Shown here one piece after another: positions 33,493-42,934 of a stretch of 44,056 nucleotides of DNA (positions are counted from its first letter, which is position 1; each line of letters begins with the position of its first letter). This DNA is from Nocardioides agariphilus. GTDB lineage: Bacteria; Actinomycetota; Actinomycetes; Propionibacteriales; Nocardioidaceae. Location of the stretch: contig NZ_JADKPO010000037.1 of assembly GCF_015352445.1 (NCBI RefSeq), positions 1 through 44,056 of the forward strand, in the 5' to 3' direction. A program made the position numbers and the translations under genes. Under the pieces are notes generated by a model, which was not told the origin of the DNA, searched no databases, and saw nothing but the letters and a program-made list of their open reading frames with translations.

Positions 33493-34313
33493 ATCGAGAC
33501 ACCCCAGCAGGACAGCGCGAAGCGCGCCGCGAGATCGTTGAGACGTTCGGGCCGAGACCGCCACTCGAGGATGCTGCGCGCCTCCACGAACTCGGCGTTG
33601 GGCATCTCCTCGGCCAGCATCGCGGCATCGGCGAACGGATGGATCGGGTCGGTCGGGTGGCCGACGATCAGGGCTCGGGCCGTGATCGCCTTGCGCTGCT
33701 TGGACTGGGGTGCGACGCGACCGAAGATGATGCCGTGGATCACGGCGGCCACGGAGGCCGGCCGCTGGTCGAGGGTGTCGAGGACGATGCCGGCCCAGAA
33801 CGGCACCAGGCCTCGCGGGATGGGCCGGGTCAGCGTGCGCACCGACGAGACCGTCCACGGCAGGTACCGAGCGGCGAACATCAGCGGCACGAAGGCCACG
33901 ATCGCCGCGTGCAGCGCGTTGTTGAGCACCGGCATCTCGATGATCAGGCCCTGCACGCGATGCGGCCACGTGGCCGCGAACTCCAGCGACACGTTGGCCC
34001 CCAGTGAGAGCCCGCCGATGACTGCCTTCTCCGCGCCCAGGTGGTCGAGCAGTGCCTCGACCTGGTCGGCGAACGACGACATCGAGTAGACGAGGGGGTC
34101 GGCCGGACGGTCGGAGCGCCCATGGCCGAGTAGGTCGAGGGTGACCACGTGGAGGCCCTCGGCCGCCAGCGCACGGGCCAGCGGCTGCTGCATCCGCCGG
34201 GGCATCAGCTGACCGTGCAGCAGCACGACCCAGCGGTCACCGGCGCCGTACTCGGTGTACTCCAGGCGGTCCCCGTCGACGAAGAACTGACCAATACGCT
34301 CGGAGACCAACAC
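33444..34313 (-). CDS. alpha/beta hydrolase with repeat-encoded C-terminus
   Basis: 289 residues from GTG 34313, which lies eight bases after TAGATT (leaderless). Motifs: LLHGQLMPRRM (oxyanion loop), TLDLLGHGRSDRP, and the nucleophile elbow GGLSLGAN. After LIVGHPTDPIHPFADAAML the usual C-terminal catalytic histidine is not found in EARSILEWRSRPERL, so activity may be altered or use another His. The final residues (AEEVAQRPSRNHRSP) and the stop are encoded by a REP-like repeat, which suggests that repeat insertion replaced the original end. Substrate unknown. Confidence 0.85.
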   Translation of the reverse strand: MLVSERIGQFFVDGDRLEYTEYGAGDRWVVLLHGQLMPRRMQQPLARALAAEGLHVVTLDLLGHGRSDRPADPLVYSMSSFADQVEALLDHLGAEKAVIGGLSLGANVSLEFAATWPHRVQGLIIEMPVLNNALHAAIVAFVPLMFAARYLPWTVSSVRTLTRPIPRGLVPFWAGIVLDTLDQRPASVAAVIHGIIFGRVAPQSKQRKAITARALIVGHPTDPIHPFADAAMLAEEMPNAEFVEARSILEWRSRPERLNDLAARFALSCWGVSMAEEVAQRPSRNHRSP

Positions 34314-34321
34314 GTTGGCGG

Positions 34322-34327
34322 AATCTA
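34322..34327 (-). promoter_or_regulatory. -10 element for the leaderless alpha/beta hydrolase gene
   Basis: TAGATT on the minus strand, eight bases before GTG 34313, supports this start over ATG 34391. No -35 match is visible. Confidence 0.4.
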
Positions 34328-34365
34328 GTCGCTCGCCGCGATCGATTGGTGGAACTGTGACGCCT

Positions 34366-35172
34366 ATGACGTTGCCGGACCTCGCCGCCATCGAGCGCTA
34401 CTACGACTCCGTGCCTCGCCCGATGGCCGACGCCGTCGAGGTCGGCCCGTTCACCTTGTTCCTCCCGCACCCCACCACCGACTGGCAGTTCTACGCCCGG
34501 CCGAGGCTCGGGCTCTCCGAGGACATCAACGAGTCCGACATCCACACGCTGCTCGCCAAGCAGTTGGAGCTCGGACGTCCGCGCAACCTCGAGTGGGTCG
34601 ACGAGACGACTCCCTCCCTGCTCCCGGCCGTACGCCGGGCCCTCGGCACGGCTGCCTCCGCAGGGGTTGCCGTGGAGCTGGCCGAGTGTCCCCTGCTCGT
34701 GCTGCCGAGTGACACCCGAACGGAGGATCCTGGGGGCAAACCGGACCCCAGGGTCAAGGTGGTGGCGCCGGACGACACCGACCTGGGCTGGGTCATCGGC
34801 GCCGTGCACGCGGGCTTCGAGGGCAGCGACGACGTCGTCGAGCGCCCCCTGAGGAACTACCCGGAGCTCATCGAGCAGGGACATCTGGTGATGGTGGCGG
34901 CCTACGACGAGGAGGGGCGGGTGGCAGGTGGCGGCAGCGCCGCGCCGCGGGGGGACGCGGCGGAGCTGATGGGGATCGGCGTGCCGCCGTTCGCCCGGCG
35001 CCGGGGACTGGGGTCCGCGATCACGCGCGCTCTCATCCGTGCGGTCCGGGCCCGTGGCATCGGCACCATCTTGCTCTCGGCCGGCTCCGACGACGCGGCC
35101 AGCATCTACCGTCAGATCGGCTTCGTCGACGTGGGCACGGCCTGCATCCTCGAGGTGTCCGCCGATGGGTGA
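34366..35172 (+). CDS. GNAT acetyltransferase with N-terminal extension
   Basis: 268 residues. The first 125 residues (DLAAIERYYDSVPRPMADAV) form a separate region that I do not recognise; the GNAT fold follows from about 130 with the acetyl-CoA loop IGVPPFARRRGLGSAITRAL and final QIGFVDVGTACILEV. ATG 34366 is used; GTG 34357, three codons earlier, is possible. It is divergent from the hydrolase and overlaps the next acetyltransferase by 8 bp, so the two GNATs are probably made together. Substrate unknown. Confidence 0.85.
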   Translation: MTLPDLAAIERYYDSVPRPMADAVEVGPFTLFLPHPTTDWQFYARPRLGLSEDINESDIHTLLAKQLELGRPRNLEWVDETTPSLLPAVRRALGTAASAGVAVELAECPLLVLPSDTRTEDPGGKPDPRVKVVAPDDTDLGWVIGAVHAGFEGSDDVVERPLRNYPELIEQGHLVMVAAYDEEGRVAGGGSAAPRGDAAELMGIGVPPFARRRGLGSAITRALIRAVRARGIGTILLSAGSDDAASIYRQIGFVDVGTACILEVSADG

Positions 35173-35647
35173 GTCGACCCTGCGCCGCCTGACGTCGGAC
35201 GACTGGACCGTGCTGAGCGACGTACGCCTGCGTGCCCTGGCCGACTCCCCCGACGCGTTCGGCTCGACCCTCGAACGCGAGCAGACGTTCGGCGAGAAGG
35301 AGTGGCGACGACGTCTGGTCCGCCCGGTCTGGATCGTGGAGGCCGACGGGCGAGGGGTCGCGATGGCCGGCGCCTTCAGCAACGAGGGCGTGCTCCAGGT
35401 CTGGGGCATGTGGACCGACCCGGCTCATCGCGGCCGCGGCCACGCGCGCGCCCTGCTCGACGCGCTCGTCGGGGAGGCCGTGCGCGAGGGCCGGGTCGTC
35501 GGCCTCCACGTCAACCTGGCCAACCCCGGCGCCCGGGCGTTCTACGAGTCGTACGGCTTCGTCGGCACTGGCGAGCTCGAACCGCTGCGGCCGGGCTCGG
35601 ACCAGCGGATCGAGCTGATGCTGATCAACCCCAAGCCCGTTGGTTGA
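35165..35647 (+). CDS. GNAT acetyltransferase
   Basis: 160 residues with a complete GNAT domain: LRRLTSDDWTVLSDVRLRAL, DPAHRGRGHARALLDALV (acetyl-CoA loop) and NPGARAFYESYGFVGTGELE. The motif F.E...W..R (FGEKEWRRRL) is typical of many small-molecule or peptide acetyltransferases. ATG 35165 overlaps the preceding GNAT stop region. Its stop codon TGA belongs to GGTTGAGG, the edge of a REP-like repeat that begins right there. Confidence 0.88.
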   Translation: MGESTLRRLTSDDWTVLSDVRLRALADSPDAFGSTLEREQTFGEKEWRRRLVRPVWIVEADGRGVAMAGAFSNEGVLQVWGMWTDPAHRGRGHARALLDALVGEAVREGRVVGLHVNLANPGARAFYESYGFVGTGELEPLRPGSDQRIELMLINPKPVG

Positions 35648-35737
35648 GGAAGGCGCGCTGGCGCCTGTCTCGAAACGACGGTGACCATCTCGCTCACGGT
35701 GGTTTCGAGACGGTTGCTAGCGCAACCTCCTCAACCA
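35642..35737. repeat. dispersed REP-like inverted pair between the GNAT gene and leuA
   Basis: GGTTGAGGAAGGCGCGCTGG...GTCTCGAAACG (35642-35677) faces GGTTTCGAGACGGTTGCTAG...CAACC (35701-35737). The right arm has the perfect hairpin GGTTGC-TAGC-GCAACC. It fills the whole space between two convergent genes and may act as a terminator. Confidence 0.9.
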
Positions 35738-35741
35738 GCGA

Positions 35742-37472
<1,731 letters not shown>

Positions 37473-37489
37473 TCAGTCGTCCTCGAGTG

Positions 37490-37505
37490 GATCGGTGAGC
37501 CGATC
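37490..37505 (-). promoter_or_regulatory. short hairpin before the leuA start
   Basis: GATCGG-CTCA-CCGATC on the minus strand, a perfect 6-bp stem with a 4-nt loop, about 20 bases before leuA ATG. It may affect ribosome access as part of the leu leader. Confidence 0.45.
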
Positions 37506-37542
37506 AGTTGGCCCAGTGGGACGCCGGCGCGGTCAGAAACCT

Positions 37543-37580
37543 CCGCAGCGAGGGGTCCGACGGTTCAGACCTCGCTGCGG
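37543..37580 (-). promoter_or_regulatory. leu leader hairpin (putative attenuator)
   Basis: On the minus strand CCGCAGCGAGG (37580-37570) and CCTCGCTGCGG (37553-37543) pair perfectly over 11 bp with a 16-nt loop. The first arm is the coding sequence for the last five codons of the leader peptide, so ribosome position decides whether it can fold. AGGTTTCTG follows the second arm, and CCTC/GAGG within it allows a small alternative stem. This matches the logic of leucine attenuation described for actinobacterial leuA genes. Confidence 0.75.
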
Positions 37581-37606
37581 CACGGAAGGAGGAGGCGCGC
37601 GCTCAT
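37565..37606 (-). CDS. leuL: leu leader peptide (13 residues)
   Basis: ATG 37606 opens MSARLLLPCRSEV followed by TGA. The three consecutive leucine codons CTC-CTC-CTT (37594-37586) come just before the hairpin arm. It lies 95 bases ahead of leuA on the same strand. Ribosome stalling at these codons when leucyl-tRNA is scarce would change folding of the following RNA. The name follows convention for such leaders. Confidence 0.8.
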   Translation of the reverse strand: MSARLLLPCRSEV

Positions 37607-37615
37607 GACCGGGTC

Positions 37616-37621
37616 ACCATA
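37616..37621 (-). promoter_or_regulatory. -10 element of the leuL-leuA transcript
   Basis: TATGGT on the minus strand, nine bases before the leader ATG, so the mRNA would start at or very near the leader peptide. No clear -35 is seen. Confidence 0.4.
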
Positions 37622-37680
37622 GCCCGCGTCGTACGTCGCCCGCGACCGCTTGCCAGTACGCGGGACACCGCGTCGGCCTG

Positions 37681-37709
37681 TTGCCAGCCCGAGAGGCGCG
37701 GCTTAGCGT
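37681..37709 (+). promoter_or_regulatory. probable promoter of the propeller protein gene
   Basis: TTGCCA (37681-37686) and TAGCGT (37704-37709) are separated by exactly 17 bp. The 5' UTR would be about 43 bases with AGGAGC before ATG 37759. Confidence 0.5.
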
Positions 37710-37758
37710 GCCTGCACACCCACGTTGCCGGGCTCGGCCGGTCGAGCAGGAGCAGCCC

Positions 37759-39453
37759 ATGAGCGTCCTCCGACGAGCCCGTTGCGCAGCGGCGCTCACC
37801 CTGTTGGCCGTCTGCCTGTCGCCGCTCACGGCCGCGCCGGCGACAGCGGCCGTAGGCGACCCGTCGTACGCCGGGTGCATCGCCGGCACACCGATCACTG
37901 GGTGCACCACGGCAGGACCTGGCCTGTTCGCGGTGGACGTCGAGCTGTCTCCCGACGGGAAGCAGCTCTACGTGCTGGGCCGTGAGCCCTCGCTGCGCAT
38001 CTACGACCTCGCCGCATCTGGCCCCATGGTCCCCCGGTCCGGAGGGGGTAGCTGCTTCAACACCGACGGAGCGAACGGCTGCACCGCGACCGCCGGCTTC
38101 ACCGACTTCGACGTGCTGGACCTGGCGGTCTCGGCCGACGGGAAGTCCGTCTACGTCTCCGGGTTCAGCAACCTGGTCTCGTGGACGCGAGATCCCTCCA
38201 CAGGCAACCTCACCCCCAGTGCGTGCTACGGACCGGGCGCGGGGTGCAGCGGTGCGTTCCCACGTGCCGCGGCGGTCTACGCCGTGGTCGTCAGTCCCGA
38301 CAGCAAGAACGTCTACGTCCGGCAGGCGGGTGGCCTGCTCGTCTACGACCGCAACCCGACCACCGGCGCGCTCACCCTGAAGCCGGGCGCGTCCGGCTGC
38401 CTCTCGGAGCTGGCCGTGGCAGGCTGCACCGACTCGTTCGGACTGACAGGCAACGGCTTCGAGATGTCGCTGCCGGCCGACGGCCAGTACCTGTACCTCA
38501 CCTTTCAGGACCCGGGCGGCGTCAGTGTCTTCAACCGAGCAGGCGACGGCACCTTGACCAGGTACGCCGGCACGAACGGCGGCTGCATCAGCTCGGACGG
38601 CAGCAGCACGTCGGCCGGAGAGTGCAGTTCGGTCGGCGACAGCTCTGGCCAGGCGATCACCAACGCATGGGCGGCGACGCTGTCGCCGTCGGGCAAACAC
38701 GTGTTCGTGTCGGGAAGTGTCGGCACCACGGTCTTCGCCCGAGACGCCGTCACCGGCAAGCTCACCAAGACCGACTGCATCTCACCGGACGTTTCCAGTG
38801 ACTGCCAGCAGGTGAGCGCCTCGGACGGCATGGGCGTCGAGGTCACACCGGACGGCACCCGGGCGATCGTCGGGTCGAACGGCGTGGCCGGGGTGGGCGT
38901 CTACGCCTTCGACGAGGCTGCAGGGACACTCAGCCGGCTCGCGGGAGCCCTGGGCTGCTTCTCGGCCACGCAGCAGACGGGTTGCACCGACCTACCGGGC
39001 ACCTTCGGCGGCGACGGCAAGGCGGCCATCTCCGCCGATGGCCGCAACGTCTACTTCGCGGCCCTGACCCCGGTGCACCGCCTGGTCTTCGACAGGGTCG
39101 TCAAGATCGTCATTCGAGGGCAGGTCGTCTCGTTGGGTCGCGACGCCAGGGCCAGGGTGAAGCTCAGCTGTCCTGCGACCGAGCAGAGCGGCCCGTGCTC
39201 GGGAAGGTTGACCCTCAAGACCCGGGGCAAGGTGCTGTTCGGTGGCAAGAGGGTCGTCGTCAAGCTGGCCAGCGCCACCTACCGGGTGCCGGCCGGCACC
39301 ACGAAGACGGTGAGACTGAGCCTTGGCCAGGCGCGGATCGCCCTGGTCAGACGCGTCCCCGATGCACGCAAGCTCAAGGTGGTCGCCACGGTCAAGGACA
39401 CGATCGGCAACACGGCCCGGGTGACCAAGCTGGCGACACTGAGGCTGCCCTGA
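37759..39453 (+). CDS. secreted seven-bladed beta-propeller protein
   Basis: 564 residues. The signal peptide (RRARCAAALTLLAVCLSPLT, A-T-A-A near 33) is followed by seven repeats (about 35-455), each with an S/T-x-D/S-G-K-x-x-Y/F-V strand, for example SPDGKQLYVLG, SADGKSVYVSG and SPSGKHVFVSG. Every repeat also has a Cys pair 7-13 residues apart (such as GSCFNTDGANGCT). The C-terminal 110 residues form an immunoglobulin-like, Lys/Arg-rich domain. This resembles YVTN/lactonase-type propellers of actinobacteria; binding or enzyme role is unknown. ATG 37759 follows AGGAGC. Confidence 0.88.
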   Translation: MSVLRRARCAAALTLLAVCLSPLTAAPATAAVGDPSYAGCIAGTPITGCTTAGPGLFAVDVELSPDGKQLYVLGREPSLRIYDLAASGPMVPRSGGGSCFNTDGANGCTATAGFTDFDVLDLAVSADGKSVYVSGFSNLVSWTRDPSTGNLTPSACYGPGAGCSGAFPRAAAVYAVVVSPDSKNVYVRQAGGLLVYDRNPTTGALTLKPGASGCLSELAVAGCTDSFGLTGNGFEMSLPADGQYLYLTFQDPGGVSVFNRAGDGTLTRYAGTNGGCISSDGSSTSAGECSSVGDSSGQAITNAWAATLSPSGKHVFVSGSVGTTVFARDAVTGKLTKTDCISPDVSSDCQQVSASDGMGVEVTPDGTRAIVGSNGVAGVGVYAFDEAAGTLSRLAGALGCFSATQQTGCTDLPGTFGGDGKAAISADGRNVYFAALTPVHRLVFDRVVKIVIRGQVVSLGRDARARVKLSCPATEQSGPCSGRLTLKTRGKVLFGGKRVVVKLASATYRVPAGTTKTVRLSLGQARIALVRRVPDARKLKVVATVKDTIGNTARVTKLATLRLP

Positions 39454-39467
39454 CCGAGGATGGGACG

Positions 39468-40229
39468 GTGAGCCCGTCCTTCGCACCGCCCCATCTCGAC
39501 CTCACGTTCATGGCACCGCTCTCGGAGGAGCGAGCGGCGCGACTGGTGCGGTTCGTGGCCGACGGTCGGCCCGGCACCGTGCTCGACATCGGCTGCGGCT
39601 GGGCGGCCTTGTTGCTGCGGGTGCTGACGGCAGTGCCCGAGGCGATCGGTGAGGGGGTGGACCTCGACGAGGTCGCGATCGCGCACGGACGCGAGCTGGC
39701 CGATGCCGCGGGCCTCACCGACCGGGTGGACCTGCGCGTCGACGACGCGCGCGACCTGGCCGGGGGCTGGGACGCCCTGATCTGCATCGGCGCCTCGCAG
39801 GTCTGGGGCGCGCCTGTCGAGGACGCCCAGCCGCTGCCGTACTCCGCCGCACTGACGGCTCTGCGGGGCCTGGTCAACCGCGGCGGGCGGCTCCTGTACG
39901 GCGACGGCATCTGGTCGCGGCCGCCGACCCCGGAGGCGGTTGCTCCGCTGGCCGGTCGCGACGACGAGTTCCTCAGCCTCGGTGAGGTGGCCGCGCTCGC
40001 GGTCGAGGCGGGCTTCGCACCGATCGGGGTGCACGAGGCCTCGATCGACGAGTGGGACGTGTTCGAGGGTGGCTACGCCGCGGCGTACGCGCGGTGGCTG
40101 GCCGCGCACGAGCCCGACGACCCGGAGGCCGCAGAGGTGCGCGCCATCGCGGAGGGTCAGCGCGCGGCGTACTTCGGTGGGTACCGCGGCATCCTCGGGC
40201 TCGGGTACCTCGAGCTGCTGGCGGTCTAG
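39468..40229 (+). CDS. class I SAM-dependent methyltransferase
   Basis: 253 residues from GTG 39468 behind GAGGA. The SAM-binding motif I is TVLDIGCGWAALLLRVL (about residues 41-57), with the motif II acid in GVDLDEVAIAHGREL and post-motif DALICIGASQVWG. It is a stand-alone Rossmann methyltransferase whose substrate cannot be inferred. It begins 14 bp after the propeller gene. Its TAG stop shares the 4-bp palindrome CTAG with the stop of the convergent serine hydrolase. Confidence 0.9.
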   Translation: MSPSFAPPHLDLTFMAPLSEERAARLVRFVADGRPGTVLDIGCGWAALLLRVLTAVPEAIGEGVDLDEVAIAHGRELADAAGLTDRVDLRVDDARDLAGGWDALICIGASQVWGAPVEDAQPLPYSAALTALRGLVNRGGRLLYGDGIWSRPPTPEAVAPLAGRDDEFLSLGEVAALAVEAGFAPIGVHEASIDEWDVFEGGYAAAYARWLAAHEPDDPEAAEVRAIAEGQRAAYFGGYRGILGLGYLELLAV

Positions 40230-41482
40230 GGGTCGACGAGGGCCTCGGTGATGAACCTGGCCGCGTCCTGGCCGTTGTAGGTCGCCTCGGGCGAGGCCTG
40301 GAACTGCCCGAGTCGCACCACGACGGTCTCGGACTCGGGGTCGACGAGGACGGTCTGACCGCCGAGTCCCTGCGCTGCGAACGCACTCGCCGACAGGCCG
40401 GGCATGGCCCGGCCGGCGGGCGGTGTGGGCTGACCGGGGCCGTCTGTGGCCAGCGGGCCGATGATCGGACCGCGCCGGTTGAGCCACCACAGCAAACCGT
40501 AGGCCGCGTTGTGCGACTGCGACGGCTGGCCGACCGCCGCCCGCACCCACGAACGCGGCACGACCTGCTCGTCGCCCCACCGACCCTGGTTGAGGAAGAG
40601 GTAGCCGAACCGGGCGAGGTCGCGGCAGGTCGTCTGGGCGCCGAAGAACGTGTTGGTGTTGCCCGCCGGGTCGGCCGTCATCTGCGTGTGAGCCATGCCG
40701 ATCGGGCCGAACAGCCGCTCGGCGGCGAAGTCGCGCGTGGGCTCGCCCGTCGCGGTCGAGATGACACGGTCGAGCGTCTGGATCGCGGCGTTGTTGTAGG
40801 CCCAGACCTTGCCGGGCGGGTACTGCTGCCGCAGATCGACGGCGTACTGCGTGCGGTCCTCGGCCTGCGGCAGGTCGGCGTAGTCGCTGCCGAGCTCCCA
40901 GAACCGGCCGCTGACGTTGCTGAGCAGGTCGCGCACCGTGACGGTGCTGGAGCGGGTGCCGCGCCACTCGTGGATGTAGCTGCTCGCCCGGTCGGCGATC
41001 GCGAGGTCACCGTCGGCCTCGGCCATGCCGACCAGCGTGCTGGTGATCGACTTGGTGACGGAGAACACCTCTCGCGGAGTGTCGGCGTCGACGCCGCCGC
41101 GGTTCCACTCGCCGACCACCTGACCCTTGCGGGCGACGAGCAGGCAGGTCGTCTGCGACGGCCGCGCAGCCCTCGCGATGGCCTCCATCCGCTGCGGGTC
41201 GAAGCCGAGTGCGCGGGGATTGCCGCTGGCCCACGCCTGCGCCGGGTAGATCGTGCCGTCGGGTGCACGGGTCGGCAGGTCGGCAGGTACGGACGGCAGC
41301 GCCTCGTCAGTCGGCGTACTGCTCTCGGTCGCCGCGCTCGTCGCCGCCGAGGTGATCCCGCTCGCCGGGGTCGCCGTGCTGGCCGAGGTGTCGTTGCCCG
41401 AGCAGGCGGCCAGGGCGAGGACGCCGAGGGTGCCGATGACGCAGAGGACGACCGGCGCTGAGGTCAGGCGTCTTGCGTGCAT
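40226..41482 (-). CDS. serine hydrolase lipoprotein (beta-lactamase/class C-like)
   Basis: 418 residues. The signal peptide ends in lipobox LALAAC (C27), then a Ser/Thr-rich linker (to about 75) and the penicillin-binding fold: SVTK (S141, K144) active site, YNN in KVWAYNNAAIQ, and GLGGQT in place of the KTG/HxG triad. It resembles EstB/DD-peptidase-like class C hydrolases anchored outside the membrane; a role in wall modification or ester cleavage is possible. ATG 41482 is chosen over GTG 41530 because the signal peptide begins there. Confidence 0.9.
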   Translation of the reverse strand: MHARRLTSAPVVLCVIGTLGVLALAACSGNDTSASTATPASGITSAATSAATESSTPTDEALPSVPADLPTRAPDGTIYPAQAWASGNPRALGFDPQRMEAIARAARPSQTTCLLVARKGQVVGEWNRGGVDADTPREVFSVTKSITSTLVGMAEADGDLAIADRASSYIHEWRGTRSSTVTVRDLLSNVSGRFWELGSDYADLPQAEDRTQYAVDLRQQYPPGKVWAYNNAAIQTLDRVISTATGEPTRDFAAERLFGPIGMAHTQMTADPAGNTNTFFGAQTTCRDLARFGYLFLNQGRWGDEQVVPRSWVRAAVGQPSQSHNAAYGLLWWLNRRGPIIGPLATDGPGQPTPPAGRAMPGLSASAFAAQGLGGQTVLVDPESETVVVRLGQFQASPEATYNGQDAARFITEALVDP

Positions 41483-41570
41483 CCGTTCGAGGCTACCCAC
41501 GACAACGGGGTGGCCCCGAAATCCTCGCAACCCTCAGAGGTAGCCCCAGTCGCCCAGCACGGCTCCGCAC

Positions 41571-41576
41571 TAGCCT
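41571..41576 (+). promoter_or_regulatory. -10 element of the leaderless flavodoxin-like gene
   Basis: TAGCCT ends six bases before ATG 41583, consistent with transcription starting at the codon. Confidence 0.4.
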
Positions 41577-41582
41577 CAGGCG

Positions 41583-42086
41583 ATGACCTCCAGGTCCCGG
41601 CTCCTCGTCGTGCACCACTCGCCGACCGCGACGGTGCAGCGGCTGACCGACGCCGTCGTCGGCGGCACCCGTGACGTGGCCATCGACGGTGTGGAGGTCG
41701 TGGTCCTTCCGGCACTGGAGGCGCACGCCGACGACGTGCTCGGCGCAGACGGGTACCTGCTCGGCACCACCGCCAACTTCGGCTACATGAGCGGCGCTCT
41801 CAAGCACTTCTTCGACACGATCTTCCTCGAGGCCGGCGGTGCCCTGGCCGATGACGGCTCCGCAGGTACGCCGGCCAGCGGTGCGGGCAAGAAGCCCTAC
41901 GGCCTGTTCGTACACGGCCGCTACGACACGACCGGAGCAGTCCGGTCCGTACAGGGGATCGTGGGTGCCCTCGGATGGCGACAAGCCGCGCCCGTGTTGG
42001 AGGTGCTCGGCACGCCGGAGGACCATCAGCTCGAGGCGGCCTACGAGCTGGGCGCCACCCTCGCGGCATTGCTGAGCGGGACCTGA
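41583..42086 (+). CDS. flavodoxin / NADPH-dependent FMN reductase family protein
   Basis: 167 residues. LLVVHHSPTATVQRL takes the position of the FMN phosphate loop, and GTTANFGYMSGALKHFFDT is the isoalloxazine-binding loop seen in WrbA/FMN-reductase relatives. It is a small cytoplasmic flavoprotein, probably a quinone or FMN reductase (inference). It stands alone, followed 41 bp later by the first septum-type lipoprotein with its own -10 element. Confidence 0.87.
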   Translation: MTSRSRLLVVHHSPTATVQRLTDAVVGGTRDVAIDGVEVVVLPALEAHADDVLGADGYLLGTTANFGYMSGALKHFFDTIFLEAGGALADDGSAGTPASGAGKKPYGLFVHGRYDTTGAVRSVQGIVGALGWRQAAPVLEVLGTPEDHQLEAAYELGATLAALLSGT

Positions 42087-42113
42087 GCGGCGGCTGGCCT
42101 CAGCTGCGGTCAG

Positions 42114-42119
42114 TAGGAT
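42114..42119 (+). promoter_or_regulatory. -10 element of the first septum-type lipoprotein gene
   Basis: TAGGAT lies eight bases before GTG 42128, again a leaderless arrangement. Confidence 0.4.
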
Positions 42120-42127
42120 CGCCCGTC

Positions 42128-42934
42128 GTGACACCCCGCCTGCGCAGAACCACCACCGCGCTCGCGGGGCTGGTGACGGCCCTTGCGCTGGCGGCGTGCG
42201 GTGAGGACCTGCCCGACACCGTCGACCCAGGGCAGGTCGACGCGGTCGAGGCGCCCGACCTGGGCGCCTGCCGTGACCTGACGACCGACGACCTCGTGCA
42301 GTCGAGCAACGCCACCCGGGTCGTGGAGTGCACGCAGCCGCACACGGCCATGACCTACGCGGTCGGGCCTTTCCCGCGGACCCTCGACGATCTCGACTAC
42401 GACGCCGCGGAGATCGGGGCGTTCGCGTTCCGGACGTGCTCGTCGGAGTTCGTCAAGCTCCTCGGTGCGGACGAGAGCCTGGCGATGCGGTCGGTGCTGA
42501 CGTGGGCGTGGTTCCGGCCGTCGAAGGATGCCTGGGACGAGGGCGCCCGGTGGTACCGCTGCGACGTCGTCGGCGGCAGTGCGCAGACCGACGGACTCAT
42601 CGAGCTGCCGCCCAACGTCAGGGGTCTGCTGCAGCGACCCGAGGACGAGTGGCTCGTGTGTGCGCTGGGTGACACGGTCGACGACTCGATCAAGCTGCCG
42701 TGCACCCAAGCCCACGACTGGCGTGCCGTGTCGACGATCAAGCTCGGCGAGGCCGCCGACCCCTACCCCGGCGACAAGGCGTCCGAGGCGACGACCAAGG
42801 ACTACTGCTCTCAGTCCGTCGGTGCCTGGCTGGGCTACCCCGTCGACTACGACTTCGGCTACACCTGGTTCCACCAGGCGGAGTGGGACGCGGGCAACCG
42901 CCGGTCGGTGTGCTGGGCGAAGACCAGCCAATGA
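42128..42934 (+). CDS. septum-formation-type lipoprotein, first paralog
   Basis: 268 residues. The signal peptide ends in lipobox LAAC (C24). The mature protein has conserved cysteines (GACRDL, RVVECTQPH, FRTCSSEF, YRCDVV, WLVCALG, LPCTQAHDW, DYCSQS, SVCWAK), suited to several disulfides, in the pattern of the septum-formation domain family of actinobacteria: C...D...V-x-C-x-x-x-H repeated twice. GTG 42128 was chosen by the lipobox and the -10. The coupled gene after it is a paralog. The family name comes from genetic linkage rather than proven biochemistry. Confidence 0.85.
   Translation: MTPRLRRTTTALAGLVTALALAACGEDLPDTVDPGQVDAVEAPDLGACRDLTTDDLVQSSNATRVVECTQPHTAMTYAVGPFPRTLDDLDYDAAEIGAFAFRTCSSEFVKLLGADESLAMRSVLTWAWFRPSKDAWDEGARWYRCDVVGGSAQTDGLIELPPNVRGLLQRPEDEWLVCALGDTVDDSIKLPCTQAHDWRAVSTIKLGEAADPYPGDKASEATTKDYCSQSVGAWLGYPVDYDFGYTWFHQAEWDAGNRRSVCWAKTSQ

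Noticed and set aside
42700-42930. Longer N-terminus for the second septum-type lipoprotein
   Set aside because: It would be an out-of-frame reading of the first paralog; ATG 42931 begins a proper lipoprotein signal peptide.
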